The notes beneath the pieces are model-generated. The model made no database searches. It saw only the letters and a list, made by a program, of their open reading frames with translations, and was not told the DNA's origin. From Actinotalea solisilvae (GTDB lineage: Bacteria > Actinomycetota > Actinomycetes > Actinomycetales > Cellulomonadaceae), in assembly GCF_016464425.1 (NCBI RefSeq), contig NZ_JADDKQ010000006.1:124001-188000 (forward strand): 64,000 nt of DNA. Reading direction: 5' to 3'. Every line of letters begins with the position of its first letter. Within the stretch, counting starts at the first letter, position 1. Shown here one piece after another: positions 53,789 to 63,057 of this stretch. A program made the translations under genes and the position numbers.

Positions 53789-55647
53789 TGGCGCACCTGC
53801 TCGGCGCCGACTCCCTGACGTACACGGTCGGCACGCGGACGCTGCTCGACGGGGTGAGCCTCGGCCTGGACGCCGGCGCGCGCACGGGCGTCGTCGGGCC
53901 CAACGGGGCGGGCAAGTCGACGCTGCTGCGCCTGCTCGCGCGCAGGCTCGAGCCGGACGCCGGCCGGGTGACGCACGCGGGCGGCGTGCGCGTCGGCATG
54001 CTCGACCAGCGCGACGAGCCGCCGCCGGGCACGCGCATCCGCGACCTCGTGCACGGGTCCGACGCCGAGCACACCTGGGCCGGGGACGCCGGCGTGCGCG
54101 CGGTGCACGCGGGCCTGCTCGCCGACCTCGACCTCGACGCCGACGTCGCCCACCTCTCGGGCGGCCAGCGCCGCCGCGTGGCGCTCGCGGCGCTGCTGGT
54201 CGCCGACCACGACGTGCTCCTCCTCGACGAGCCGACGAACCACCTCGACGTCGAGGGCGTCGCCTGGCTCGCGGAGCACCTCAGCGCGCGGTTCGGGGCG
54301 CGCGGCGCCCGGGGCGCCCTGCTCGTCGTGACCCACGACCGGTGGTTCCTCGACGCCGTGTGCACGCGCATGTGGGAGGTCACGGGCGCGCGCGACGGCG
54401 GCCCCGGCGGTCAGGTCGTGTCCTACGAGGGCGGCTACGCGGCCTACGTGCTCGCGCGCGCCGAGCGCGAGCGCTCGGCCGGCGTGGCGGCGACCAAGCG
54501 CGACAACCTGCTGCGCAAGGAGCTCGCGTGGCTGCGCCGCGGCGCGCCCGCGCGCACGAGCAAGCCGAAGTTCCGGCTCGACGCGGCCTCGGCGCTCATC
54601 GCGGACGAGCCGCCGCCGCGCGACCCGCTCGAGCTGACCCGCCTCGCGACCGCGCGCCAGGGCAAGGACGTCGTCGACCTCGAGGACGTCACCGTGCGCT
54701 TCACCGGTCCGACCGGGGAGGACCGCACGCTGCTCGACGACGTCACGTGGCGCCTCGGCCCGGGGGACCGGTTCGGCGTCGTCGGCGTCAACGGCGCGGG
54801 CAAGACGACGCTCCTCAGGCTGCTGGACGGCTCGCTCCGGGCCACCGCGGGCCGGGTCAAGCGGGGCAAGACCGTGGTCGTCGCGACCCTCACGCAGGAC
54901 GTCGCCGAGCTCGACGACGTCGCCGACCTGCGCGTGGTCGAGGTGGTCGAGCGCGAGCGGCGGCTCGTCGCGGTCGGCGGCAAGGACCTCACCGCCGCGC
55001 AGCTCGTCGAGCGGCTCGGCTTCGCGCGCGAGCGGGCCCAGACGGTCGTCGGCGACCTCTCGGGCGGCGAGCGCCGCCGGCTGCAGCTGCTGCGCCTGCT
55101 CGTCGGGGAGCCGAACCTCCTGCTCCTCGACGAGCCGACCAACGACCTCGACACCGACACGCTCGCCGCGATGGAGGACCTGCTCGACGGCTGGCCGGGC
55201 ACGCTCGTCGTCGTGTCGCACGACCGCTACCTGCTCGAGCGCGTGTGCGACCGGCAGGTCGCCCTGCTCGGCGACGGCCGGCTGCGGGACCTCCCGGGCG
55301 GCGTCGAGCAGTACCTCGCGCTGCGGCGTGAGGCGCCCTCCCGCGCCGCGGGCGCTGCCGGGCCGGAGGAGGACGGCGCCGCGCCGGACGCCGGCGCCGC
55401 CGGTCCCGGCGGGCCGGCTGCCGCACCCTCGGCCGCCGACGTGCGCGCGGCGCGCAAGGAGGTCGCGCGGATCGACCGGCGCCTCGCGCGGATCGCCGCG
55501 CGCGAGGTCGAGCTGCACGAGCAGCTGGCGGCCGGGGCGACCGACCACACGCTCGTGCAGCGGCTCGACGCCGAGCTGCGGGAGCTCGCCGCCGAGCGCG
55601 AGGCGCTCGAGGAGGAGTGGTTCGTCGCGGCGGAGGTCGCGGGCTGA
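53788..55647 (+). CDS. ABC-F family ATPase (Uup-like)
   Basis: A 619-residue soluble protein with two ABC domains: Walker A GPNGAGKST (~34-42), signature HLSGGQRRRVAL, Walker B LLLDEPTNHLDV; then GVNGAGKTT (~330), DLSGGERRRLQL, LLLDEPTNDLDT. The linker contains RRGAPARTSKPKFRLD, and a coiled coil (~560-615, KEVARIDRRLARIAAREVEL) ends the protein, the Uup arrangement. ABC-F proteins act on ribosomes or DNA structures rather than in transport. Its ATG overlaps the ispE stop (TGATG). Confidence 0.92.
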   Translation: MAHLLGADSLTYTVGTRTLLDGVSLGLDAGARTGVVGPNGAGKSTLLRLLARRLEPDAGRVTHAGGVRVGMLDQRDEPPPGTRIRDLVHGSDAEHTWAGDAGVRAVHAGLLADLDLDADVAHLSGGQRRRVALAALLVADHDVLLLDEPTNHLDVEGVAWLAEHLSARFGARGARGALLVVTHDRWFLDAVCTRMWEVTGARDGGPGGQVVSYEGGYAAYVLARAERERSAGVAATKRDNLLRKELAWLRRGAPARTSKPKFRLDAASALIADEPPPRDPLELTRLATARQGKDVVDLEDVTVRFTGPTGEDRTLLDDVTWRLGPGDRFGVVGVNGAGKTTLLRLLDGSLRATAGRVKRGKTVVVATLTQDVAELDDVADLRVVEVVERERRLVAVGGKDLTAAQLVERLGFARERAQTVVGDLSGGERRRLQLLRLLVGEPNLLLLDEPTNDLDTDTLAAMEDLLDGWPGTLVVVSHDRYLLERVCDRQVALLGDGRLRDLPGGVEQYLALRREAPSRAAGAAGPEEDGAAPDAGAAGPGGPAAAPSAADVRAARKEVARIDRRLARIAAREVELHEQLAAGATDHTLVQRLDAELRELAAEREALEEEWFVAAEVAG

Positions 55648-55651
55648 CCCG

Positions 55652-56191
55652 TCAGGCGGGACGGCGGAACGGCAGGTGCTCGACGTCGGGCGCGGGATCG
55701 GTCGCGAGGCGCGCGTGCGTCTCGACGTCGAACCGCTCGGAGCCGTAGCGCAGCTTCGCGCGCTCGACGCCCTCGGGCGCGAAGCCCGCGCGCGTCGCGA
55801 CCCGGCACGACCCGGGGTTCTCGAGGCGGTGGCCGAGCTCGAGGCGGAAGAGGCCGAGCTCGCCGGACGCCCACGCGGCCACGGTCGCGAGGCCGCGCAC
55901 GGCCAGTCCCCGGCCCCGGTAGCCGTCGGCGAGCCAGTAGTGCACCCAGGCGGTGTCGTGCCGGCGCTCGACCTCGCTGACGCCGACGTCGCCCACGACG
56001 AGACCGTCGACCGTCACGGCGACGTGGAACCGGTCGGGGCCCCAGACCGCGAGGCGCTCGGTGACCAGGCGCTCGCAGCCCTCGCGGTCGGAGACGCCGC
56101 CGAGCTGGCGCGCGACGTCGGGCCCGAGCACGGCCGCCGCGTGCAGCGCACCGGCGTCGCTCGGGGCCCAGGGCCGCAGCTCGATGGTCAT
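55652..56191 (-). CDS. GNAT acetyltransferase, RimJ/RimL type
   Basis: A 179-residue N-acetyltransferase: MTIELRPWAPSDAGALHAAA, FHVAVTVDGLVVGDVGVSEVE, the acetyl-CoA loop LADGYRGRGLAVRGLATVAAWA, and LFRLELGHRLENPGSCRVATRAGFAPEG. It belongs to the group acting on protein N-termini or small amines; substrate unknown. It converges on the ABC-F gene with only 4 bp between the stop codons. Confidence 0.88.
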   Translation of the reverse strand: MTIELRPWAPSDAGALHAAAVLGPDVARQLGGVSDREGCERLVTERLAVWGPDRFHVAVTVDGLVVGDVGVSEVERRHDTAWVHYWLADGYRGRGLAVRGLATVAAWASGELGLFRLELGHRLENPGSCRVATRAGFAPEGVERAKLRYGSERFDVETHARLATDPAPDVEHLPFRRPA

Positions 56192-56248
56192 CGCGCCGAT
56201 CCTCCCAGAGCCGTGACGGCCCGGTGGGTCACCGCTCGAGGTCGCCGG

Positions 56249-56737
56249 TCACGCGTCGAACGGGGCGACGAGCTCGCGCAGCAGGGCCGCGAGCGTCTCC
56301 CGGTCCGCCTCCCGCAGCGAGCCGAGCAGCCCGTGCTCGACCCGCAGGAGGTCCTCGAGCGCGGCGTCGACGCGCGCGCGTCCGGCGGGGGTGAGGCGGA
56401 CCAGCACGCCGCGCCGGTCCGCGGGGACCGGCAGGCGCTCGACCAGCCCGCGCGCCGCGAGCCGGTCGATCCGGTTGGTCATGGTCCCGCTCGTGACGAG
56501 CGTCTGGGTCACGAGCGCGCCGGGAGACAGCTGGTACGGGTCGCCCGCGCGCCGCAGCGCCGAGAGCACGTCGAACTCCCACAGCTCGAGGTCGTGCCGG
56601 TCGAACGCCGTCCGCCGCGCGAGGTCGAGGTGCCGTGCGAGCCGGCTGACGCGCGACAGCACGGACAGCGGCTCGACGTCGAGGTCCGGTCGCTCGCGCT
56701 GCCAGGCCGCGACGATCCGGTCGACCTCGTCGGTCAC
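56249..56737 (-). CDS. MarR-family transcriptional regulator
   Basis: A 162-residue winged-helix regulator. The DNA-binding core is LWEFDVLSALRRAGDPYQLSPGALVTQTLVTSGTMTNRIDRLAARGLVERLPVPADRRGVLVRLTPAGRA, with the usual DxR beta-wing, and a helical dimer interface on both sides (LSRVSRLARHLDLAR). Its GTG start overlaps the stop of the TetR gene upstream (GTGA), so both regulators are made from one transcript. MarR proteins commonly respond to phenolics or oxidants. Confidence 0.9.
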   Translation of the reverse strand: MTDEVDRIVAAWQRERPDLDVEPLSVLSRVSRLARHLDLARRTAFDRHDLELWEFDVLSALRRAGDPYQLSPGALVTQTLVTSGTMTNRIDRLAARGLVERLPVPADRRGVLVRLTPAGRARVDAALEDLLRVEHGLLGSLREADRETLAALLRELVAPFDA

Positions 56738-57399
56738 GCCGTCTCCTCGTCGCGGGCCTCGTCGCGGGCCTCGCCGCGCAGGGCGGGACGTCGCTGGAGG
56801 CCCGACAGCCCGTACCAGGCGAGGTTCACGAGGTGCGCCGCGACCTCCTCCTTCTTGGGGCTGCGCGTGTCGAGCCAGTGCTGGCCGGTGAGCGCGACCA
56901 TGCCGACGAGCATCTGCGCGTAGATCGGCGCCGTCCTCGGGTCGAGGCCGCGCTTGGTGAACTGCGCGCCGAGCAGGTGCTCGACCTGCGCGGCGACGTC
57001 GCCGATGAGGCTCGAGAACGTGCCCGTGGCCTGGGCGACCGGGGAGTCCCGCACGAGGATCCGGAACCCGTCCGTCGAGGTCTCGATGTACGTGAGCAGC
57101 GCGAGCGCCGTCCGCTCGACGAGCACCTGCGGGTGCCCACCCTGCTCGAGCGCGCCGATCAGGGCGCCCGTGAGCGCGCGGATCTCCCGGTCGACGACGA
57201 CGGCGTAGACGCCCTCCTTGCCGCCGAAGTGCTCGTACACCACAGGCTTGGACACCTGCGCGCGCGAGGCGATCTCCTCGACGCTCGTGCCCTCGAAGCC
57301 CTTCTCGGCGAACAGGGTGCGCGAGACGTCGAGGAGCTGCTCGCGGCGCTGGGACCCCGTCATCCGGGCACGCGGTGCGCGCTTGCTCGAGGTCGCCAT
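56734..57399 (-). CDS. TetR-family transcriptional regulator
   Basis: A 221-residue regulator with an N-terminal HTH: SQRREQLLDVSRTLFAEKGFEGTSVEEIASRAQVSKPVVYEHFGGKEGVYAVVVDRE. The ligand-binding domain includes LALLTYIETSTDGFRILVRDSP and a C-terminal HLVNLAWYGLSGLQRRP. ATG 57399 has GGACGG upstream; the frame stays open further but without a usable start context. Its place next to tRNA-Gln and near glmU matches Rv1019 of M. tuberculosis. A duplicated RDEARDE tail ends the protein just before the coupled MarR gene. Confidence 0.9.
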   Translation of the reverse strand: MATSSKRAPRARMTGSQRREQLLDVSRTLFAEKGFEGTSVEEIASRAQVSKPVVYEHFGGKEGVYAVVVDREIRALTGALIGALEQGGHPQVLVERTALALLTYIETSTDGFRILVRDSPVAQATGTFSSLIGDVAAQVEHLLGAQFTKRGLDPRTAPIYAQMLVGMVALTGQHWLDTRSPKKEEVAAHLVNLAWYGLSGLQRRPALRGEARDEARDEETA

Positions 57400-57503
57400 C
57401 CGTCCATCATGCCGTGCGGCCCTGGCACACTGGGTGACCGCCGCGAGCAGCGGGACCCCGGCGCGCCCTCGCGAGGGCCCGCGTCCGGCCCGCCGCGCGT
57501 CGG

Positions 57504-57575
57504 TCCGCCCTGGTGTAACGGCAGCATGCAGGCCTTTGGAGCCTTGCGGTCCAGGTTCGAATCCTGGGGGCGGAG
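57504..57575 (+). tRNA. tRNA-Gln(TTG)
   Basis: A 72-nt cloverleaf including the discriminator G. Acceptor stem TCCGCCC/GGGCGGA, T-arm CCAGG-TTCGAAT-CCTGG, anticodon loop CTTTGGA (anticodon TTG, reads CAA). The outermost anticodon-stem pair is a C.T mismatch. CCA is not encoded, unlike the tRNA-Ala in this window. Confidence 0.92.
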
Positions 57576-57651
57576 CGGCAGGCGTCCGCGGACGGGTCGC
57601 GCCCCGCACCGGGCGTGGGAGGGTGGGCGGTCACGAGTCCGGGAGGTCGGT

Positions 57652-58389
57652 GTGCGCTCACGCCTGGTGGAGCTCGACTTCGAGCAGACCCCGATCGGGG
57701 GCCTGAGCCTGCGCCGCCGCGTCGAGCCGGTCACGGGCCGCGAGGTCCACGAGGTGAAGCTCGGCGACGAGTACATCATGTCGAGCCTCTTCGTCGAGGG
57801 CGAGGAGGAGCTCGCGCGCATCGCCCTGGCCCGGCTCGCCGGTGACGGTCCGTTCGACGTCATGGTCACGGGCCTGGGCCTCGGGTACACGGCGGCGGCC
57901 GCGCTCGCGGACGCCCGGGTCGGTGCGCTGGTCGTCGTCGAGGCCCTGCCGACCGTGGTCCGGTGGCACCGTGAGGGCCTCGTGCCGCTCGGGCCGGTCG
58001 TGGCCGGCGACGCCCGGACGTCGTTCGTCACCGACGACTTCTTCGCGGTCGTCCGCGAGGGCCGGGGCCTCGACGGGGGTGGGTCGCCGCGCCGGTTCCA
58101 CGCGCTCGTCGTGGACATCGACCACTCGCCCCGGCACGTGCTCGCTCCCGCGCACGCCGACCTCTACACCGCCGAGGGCCTCGGTCGCCTGATGCGGCAC
58201 CTGCACCCGGACGGCGTGTTCGCGCTCTGGTCCGACGACCCGCCCGACGCCGAGTTCCTCGCCGTCCTGCAAGGCGTCCGCCCTGGTGCCGAGGCTGCGG
58301 TGGTCGAGTTCGCCAATCCGCTCGCCGGCGGCCGGTCGGCCAACACCGTGTACGTGGCCGGCGCCCCGCCCGGGGTGCCCGGACGCTGA
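57652..58389 (+). CDS. Spermidine-synthase-like methyltransferase-fold protein
   Basis: A 245-residue Rossmann-fold protein: [20 protein letters not shown], the nucleotide loop [51 protein letters not shown] and a late [17 protein letters not shown]. It has the aminopropyltransferase/SAM-methyltransferase layout, but the DxxGxG loop and the acidic polyamine gate are altered, so true spermidine synthesis is doubtful. GTG 57652 has GGGAGG upstream. Confidence 0.75.
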   Translation: MRSRLVELDFEQTPIGGLSLRRRVEPVTGREVHEVKLGDEYIMSSLFVEGEEELARIALARLAGDGPFDVMVTGLGLGYTAAAALADARVGALVVVEALPTVVRWHREGLVPLGPVVAGDARTSFVTDDFFAVVREGRGLDGGGSPRRFHALVVDIDHSPRHVLAPAHADLYTAEGLGRLMRHLHPDGVFALWSDDPPDAEFLAVLQGVRPGAEAAVVEFANPLAGGRSANTVYVAGAPPGVPGR

Positions 58390-58429
58390 GCTCCGGCGCG
58401 GTGCGCGAGGGACGCCGCCTCGGTCGCCG

Positions 58430-59218
58430 TCAGCAGGTCACGAGCACGTACCCGGGCCCACCCGCCGGCACGAGGTCGAGGTCGCGCACGATCGTCGTCG
58501 GGCCGTCGACGGCGCGCGCGCACACGTCGTCGGCCGTGCCGCGCAGGTCGTGCGCGTACTCGACGTCGAGCACGACGTCGTAGACGTCCGTGTAGGCCGC
58601 GCACTCGTCCCAGCGGTCGCACTGCTCGGCGATCGCGAGGTCGAACCCGACGTCGTCGCGGCCCCCGGCGCCCAGCTCGGGCGTGTTCTTCCGCGCCGCG
58701 GCGAGCCCGAGCGCGTGGGCGTGGGCGACGACGTCGGTCGCCACCGCGGTCGCCTCGGCGAGGGTGAAGGCGCCGCGCGAGCGCGTCGCGACGTCGAGGT
58801 TGTCGAGCTCGACCGCGTCGTACCCCCGCCCGGCGCACGCCTCGACGAGGGTGCGGGCCCGCGCGACGACGCGGCGCCGAGCGTCGGCCGTGGTGAGGTC
58901 GAGCACCGCCTCGTCGGGCCACGCGGGGTCCGTCACGGGTGCGCCCTCCTCGCGCAGCACGAGGTCGTCCACGCCGCGCTCGCCGGGCTGGGTCTGGAAG
59001 GCGTTGACGTAGCAGATCGCGTAGCCGTCGTCGGGCGGGTCCGCGCTGCTGTCGCGCACGACGACGGCGACGCCCGCCGGCGGCGGGTAGGCGCCGCCGA
59101 GCTGGTAGTCGAACGTCGCGCCCGCCTGCGGCAGGGTCACCGTCCCCGAGCTCTCGGGCACCGGTCCGCACGCCCCGAGCGCGAGCACCGTGGCGAGCCC
59201 CGCCGCGAGCGTCCGCAC
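58430..59218 (-). CDS. GH114-type (endo-alpha-1,4-polygalactosaminidase-like) lipoprotein
   Basis: A 262-residue exported lipoprotein: signal peptide and lipobox LALGAC with Cys17, then a TIM-barrel of the GH114/TM1410-like family: [55 protein letters not shown] (catalytic acidic residues in ELDN), [15 protein letters not shown] and [15 protein letters not shown]. Family members hydrolyse galactosamine-containing exopolysaccharides. It likely acts on secreted or competitor polysaccharide at the cell surface. GTG 59218 is the start. Confidence 0.85.
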   Translation of the reverse strand: MRTLAAGLATVLALGACGPVPESSGTVTLPQAGATFDYQLGGAYPPPAGVAVVVRDSSADPPDDGYAICYVNAFQTQPGERGVDDLVLREEGAPVTDPAWPDEAVLDLTTADARRRVVARARTLVEACAGRGYDAVELDNLDVATRSRGAFTLAEATAVATDVVAHAHALGLAAARKNTPELGAGGRDDVGFDLAIAEQCDRWDECAAYTDVYDVVLDVEYAHDLRGTADDVCARAVDGPTTIVRDLDLVPAGGPGYVLVTC

Positions 59219-59371
59219 GCCCGCATCGTACGGTCGCCGGTGTCGCCCGGTCGGCCCTCCGACGCGACGGGGCAGGCCGCGCGCGACGGTAGAGTTGCGC
59301 CCGCGCCCCCACGTGCCCACGCGTGGCCGTCGCCGTCGCGGCGGAGCAGTCGAGCACCCCCCGGGAGTCCC

Positions 59372-60967
59372 GTGACCCACGCCCGTCCCGCCGCCGTCGT
59401 CGTGCTCGCCGCAGGGGAGGGGACCCGGATGCGGTCCGCCACCCCGAAGGTCCTGCACCCCCTCGCCGGCCGCACCATGCTCGGCCACGCGCTCGCCGCG
59501 GCCCGCGCGCTCGACCCGGAGCGGCTCGCCGTCGTCGTCCGGCACGAGCGCGACCGCGTCGCCGCGCACGCCCTCGAGCTCGACCCGCGGGTGCTGGTCG
59601 CCGACCAGGACGACGTCCCGGGCACGGGCCGGGCGGTCCAGTGCGCGCTGGGGGTCCTGGACGCCGCAGCGCACGCCGCCGCTGTGCACGAGGGCCACGA
59701 CGGGCACGACGCCGACCAGGTCGAGGGCGCGGTCGTCGTCCTCGCGGGGGACATCCCGCTGCTGGACGCGGGCACCCTGGCGGAGCTGCTCGAGGCGCAC
59801 GCGGCCGACGGCAACGCGGTCACGGTCCTCACGACCGAGGTCGAGGACCCGACGGGCTACGGCCGCATCCTGCGTGAGCCCGGTACGGGGGAGGTGCTCG
59901 GCGTCGTCGAGCACAAGGACGCCGACGACGAGCAGCGCGCCGTGCGCGAGATCAACTCCTCGGTCTACGTGTTCGACGCGGCGGTGCTCCGCGGCGCGCT
60001 CGGCCGGCTCGGGCGCGACAACGCGCAGGGCGAGGTCTACCTCACCGACGTGCTCGCGATCGCGCGCTCCGACGGCGGCGCGGTGCGCGCGCTGCGGGTC
60101 GACGACCCGGTGCTCGTCGAGGGCGTCAACGACCGCGCGCAGCTCGCGACGCTCGGCGCCGAGCTCAACCGGCGGATCCTCGCCGAGTGGATGGCCGCGG
60201 GCGTCACCGTCGTCGACCCGGCGACGACGTGGGTCGACGTCGACGTCGAGCTCGAGCAGGACGTCACGCTCCTGCCGGGCACCCAGCTGCACGGCACGAC
60301 GCGAGTGGCGCGCGGCGCCGTCGTCGGGCCCGACACGACCCTCACCGACGTCGTCGTGGAGGAGGGCGCGCAGGTCGTGCGCTCGCACGCGACCCAGGCG
60401 CGGATCGGGGCGGGCGCCGTCGTCGGGCCGTTCTCCTTCCTGCGGCCGGGCACGTCGCTCGGCGCCGACGGCAAGATCGGGGCGTTCGTCGAGACCAAGA
60501 ACGCGACGATCGGCGACCACTCGAAGGTCCCGCACCTGTCCTACGTGGGCGACGCGACGATCGGCGAGCACACGAACATCGGCGCCGCGACGATCTTCGT
60601 CAACTACGACGGCGTCACCAAGCACCACACCACGGTGGGCGACCACGTCCGCATCGGCTCGGACAACGCCCTCGTGGCGCCCCTGACCATCGGCGACGGC
60701 GCCTACACGGGCGCCGGCTCGGTGATCCGCCGCGACGTGCACCCGGGCGCGCTCGGCATCAACACCGCGCCGCAGCGCACGATCGACCGGTGGGTGCTGC
60801 GTCGGCGGCCCGGCACGCCGTCGGCCGTTGCCGCGGCCGCCGCGCTCGGCGACGAGGACGACGCCCCGCTCTCGCCCCAGGCCCGTGCCGAGCTCGCGCG
60901 CGCCCTGGCCGCCCAGACCCCACCCGACCGTCGGCAGTCCGACGCACCCTCCACCGAAGGACGCTGA
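59372..60967 (+). CDS. glmU: Bifunctional GlmU (GlcN-1-P acetyltransferase / GlcNAc-1-P uridylyltransferase)
   Basis: A 531-residue enzyme making UDP-GlcNAc for peptidoglycan. The N-terminal pyrophosphorylase has [34 protein letters not shown] and EINSSVYVF; the C-terminal left-handed beta-helix has [57 protein letters not shown] and GSVIRRDV. It is longer than the ~456 of E. coli owing to a His/Asp-rich loop ([12 protein letters not shown]) and a ~50-residue disordered C-terminal tail. prs starts 5 nt downstream. Confidence 0.96.
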   Translation: MTHARPAAVVVLAAGEGTRMRSATPKVLHPLAGRTMLGHALAAARALDPERLAVVVRHERDRVAAHALELDPRVLVADQDDVPGTGRAVQCALGVLDAAAHAAAVHEGHDGHDADQVEGAVVVLAGDIPLLDAGTLAELLEAHAADGNAVTVLTTEVEDPTGYGRILREPGTGEVLGVVEHKDADDEQRAVREINSSVYVFDAAVLRGALGRLGRDNAQGEVYLTDVLAIARSDGGAVRALRVDDPVLVEGVNDRAQLATLGAELNRRILAEWMAAGVTVVDPATTWVDVDVELEQDVTLLPGTQLHGTTRVARGAVVGPDTTLTDVVVEEGAQVVRSHATQARIGAGAVVGPFSFLRPGTSLGADGKIGAFVETKNATIGDHSKVPHLSYVGDATIGEHTNIGAATIFVNYDGVTKHHTTVGDHVRIGSDNALVAPLTIGDGAYTGAGSVIRRDVHPGALGINTAPQRTIDRWVLRRRPGTPSAVAAAAALGDEDDAPLSPQARAELARALAAQTPPDRRQSDAPSTEGR

Positions 60968-60972
60968 CCACG

Positions 60973-61956
60973 ATGACCGGGATCACCTCGCACGAGTCCG
61001 AGAAGCGCCTCGTCCTCGTCTCGGGCCGCGCCCACCCGGAGCTCGCCGACGACGTCGCCAAGGCGCTGGGCGTCGAGCTGCTGCCGACGACGGCGTACGA
61101 CTTCGCCAACGGCGAGATCTACGTGCGCTTCTCGGAGAGCGTGCGCGGCGCGGACACCTTCGTCCTCCAGAGCCACACGGCGCCCATCAACCAGTGGATC
61201 ATGGAGCAGCTGCTCATGGTCGACGCGCTCAAGCGCGCGTCCGCCAAGACCATCACCGTGATCCAGCCCTTCTACGGCTACGCGCGCCAGGACAAGAAGC
61301 ACCGCGGGCGCGAGCCGATCTCGGCGCGGCTCATGGCCGACCTGTTCCGGACCGCGGGCGCCGACCGCCTCATGAGCGTCGACCTCCACGCCGCGCAGAC
61401 GCAGGGCTTCTTCGACGGCCCCGTCGACCACCTCTGGGCGATGCCGCTGCTCGTCGACTACGTGCGCACGCGCGTCGACCTCACCAACGTCGCCGTCGTC
61501 TCGCCCGACGCCGGCCGCATCCGCGTGGCCGAGCAGTGGGCCGCGAAGCTCGGTGGCTGCCCGCTCGCGTTCGTGCACAAGACGCGCGACATCAGCCGGC
61601 CCAACCGGTCCGTCGCGAACCGGGTCGTCGGCGAGGTCGAGGGCCGCACGGCCGTCCTGGTCGACGACCTCATCGACACCGGCGGCACGATCGCCGAGGC
61701 CGTGCGCGTCCTGCTCGACGCCGGCGCGAAGGACGTCATCGTCGCCGCGACGCACGGGGTGCTGTCGGACCCGGCCGCGCAGCGCCTGCAGGAGTGCGGG
61801 GCGCGCGAGGTCATCGTCACCGACACCCTCCCCATCCCCGAGGAGCGGCAGTTCGACCGCCTCACGGTGCTCTCGATCGCGGGTCTCATCGCGCGCGCGA
61901 TCCGCGAGGTGTTCGACGACGGCTCCGTGACCTCGCTGTTCGACGGGGCCACCTGA
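60973..61956 (+). CDS. prs: Ribose-phosphate pyrophosphokinase
   Basis: A 327-residue class I PRPP synthase: YDFANGEIYVRFSESVRGADTFVLQS, VIQPFYGYARQDKKHRGREPISARLMADL (ATP-binding flexible loop), MSVDLHAAQTQGFFDGPVDHL, and the PRPP/ribose-phosphate loop VLVDDLIDTGGTIAEA. PRPP feeds purines, pyrimidines, His, Trp and the decaprenyl-phosphoribose arm in related taxa. ATG 60973 has GAAGGA upstream and is co-transcribed with glmU. Confidence 0.97.
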   Translation: MTGITSHESEKRLVLVSGRAHPELADDVAKALGVELLPTTAYDFANGEIYVRFSESVRGADTFVLQSHTAPINQWIMEQLLMVDALKRASAKTITVIQPFYGYARQDKKHRGREPISARLMADLFRTAGADRLMSVDLHAAQTQGFFDGPVDHLWAMPLLVDYVRTRVDLTNVAVVSPDAGRIRVAEQWAAKLGGCPLAFVHKTRDISRPNRSVANRVVGEVEGRTAVLVDDLIDTGGTIAEAVRVLLDAGAKDVIVAATHGVLSDPAAQRLQECGAREVIVTDTLPIPEERQFDRLTVLSIAGLIARAIREVFDDGSVTSLFDGAT

Positions 61957-62001
61957 GCAGGTTCCCGTGCCGGTTGGGTCCGCCCGCTGGGCCCGCTGGG
62001 T

Positions 62002-62030
62002 CCCGGCCATGCGGGAAGGCCGGGTAGAGT
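62002..62030 (+). promoter_or_regulatory. rplY promoter -10 TAGAGT with adjacent dyad
   Basis: TAGAGT (62025-62030) is preceded directly by the dyad CCCGGCC (62002-62008)/GGCCGGG (62018-62024), which may terminate prs or regulate rplY. Confidence 0.5.
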
Positions 62031-62035
62031 AGGCA

Positions 62036-62283
62036 AGTTGCCTCGGCGAGGGACGTCGGACGGGCTGTGCGCCACGCGTGAGCGTGGCGCCGCCAGGACC
62101 GCGACTCCGTGATCGACGGGCGGTCGACCGTAGCGGCCACGGGCCGGTACGAGTGTGTCGGTTGCGCGTCCGTCCTGCGTCCCGCGCCGAGGCCGCCCAG
62201 CTGCCGGCCGAGCCGGCGATCAGTCGTCATCCGTCCGCACGTCGCGCCTCGCGCGCAGCACCAGCACCAGCACAGGAGTCACC
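62036..62283 (+). promoter_or_regulatory. Structured 5' leader of rplY
   Basis: From the predicted transcription start (~62036) to GTG 62284 lies a ~248-nt leader. It begins GTTGCCTCGGCGAGGGACG and contains a perfect 9-bp hairpin GCGCCACGC-GTGA-GCGTGGCGC (62069-62090, GNRA loop), CGTGATCGAC and GACCGTAGCGGCC. L25/CTC binds 5S rRNA, so autogenous control through this leader is plausible. Similar GTTGCCTCGGCGAGGG starts occur before rplY in other actinobacteria as far as I recall. No coding feature is seen in the 327-bp gap. Confidence 0.5.
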
Positions 62284-62937
62284 GTGTCCGAGATCAAGCT
62301 CGCCGCCACCACCCGCACCGAGTTCGGCAAGGGCGCCGCGCGCCGCATCCGCCGTGCCGACCAGATCCCCGCCGTGCTCTACGGGCACGGGTCGGACCCG
62401 CTGCACATCACCCTCCCGGGCCACGAGACGATGCTCGCGCTCAAGCACGCCAACGCGCTCTTCTCGATCGACCTCGAGGGCAAGGCGCAGCTCGCCATCG
62501 CCAAGGACGTCCAGCGCGACCCGGTCAAGAACGTCATCGAGCACGTCGACCTGCTCGTCGTGAAGAAGGGCGAGAAGATCACCGTCGACGTCAACGTGCA
62601 CGTCACCGGTGAGTCGGCCCCCGGCACCATCCACGTCGTCGAGGCGCAGTCCGTGACCCTCGAGGCGGAGGCGACGCACCTGCCCGAGGCGATCGAGGTC
62701 TCCGTCGAGGGGCTCGAGGCCGGCGCCCAGCTGCGCGGCGCGGACCTGGTCCTCCCCGCGGGCGCGACCTACACGGGCGACCCGGACGCGATCATCCTCA
62801 CCGTCTCGACGCCGACCGTCTCGGCCGACGACGAGGCCGCCGACGCTGCCGTCGCCGAGCTCGCCGCGGAGCAGTCCGCCGAGGCCGCCGCCGAGTCCGC
62901 GCAGGGCGACGAGGGCGCGGGTTCCGACCAGGCCTGA
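62284..62937 (+). CDS. rplY: 50S ribosomal protein L25/general stress protein Ctc
   Basis: A 217-residue two-domain L25 (CTC form). Residues ~1-95 bind 5S rRNA: IKLAATTRTEFGKGAARRIRRADQIPAVLYGHGSDPLHI, KDVQRDPVKNVIEHVDLLVVKKGEKI. The C-terminal beta domain (~96-180) includes HLPEAIEVSVEGLEAGAQLRGADLVLPAGATYT. An acidic Ala/Glu-rich tail follows. GTG 62284 has AGGAG 6 nt upstream. Confidence 0.96.
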   Translation: MSEIKLAATTRTEFGKGAARRIRRADQIPAVLYGHGSDPLHITLPGHETMLALKHANALFSIDLEGKAQLAIAKDVQRDPVKNVIEHVDLLVVKKGEKITVDVNVHVTGESAPGTIHVVEAQSVTLEAEATHLPEAIEVSVEGLEAGAQLRGADLVLPAGATYTGDPDAIILTVSTPTVSADDEAADAAVAELAAEQSAEAAAESAQGDEGAGSDQA

Positions 62938-62950
62938 GCCTGCGGACGCA

Positions 62951-62971
62951 CGCAGCACGCAGCACGCAGCA
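62951..62971. repeat. Three tandem copies of CGCAGCA
   Basis: Three perfect 7-bp units immediately before the rplY terminator; likely replication slippage. Confidence 0.6.
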
Positions 62972-63013
62972 CCGACGGCGCCCGGCTCCCCTCAGGGGCC
63001 GGGCGCCGTCGGT
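62971..63013 (+). terminator. rplY terminator
   Basis: A 16-bp perfect GC stem (62971-62986 with 62998-63013) plus an inner CCC/GGG pair, between rplY and pth. Confidence 0.75.
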
Positions 63014-63057
63014 CTCCCGCCGGCACGACCGCCGGCACCGACCGGAAGGACGCACCC

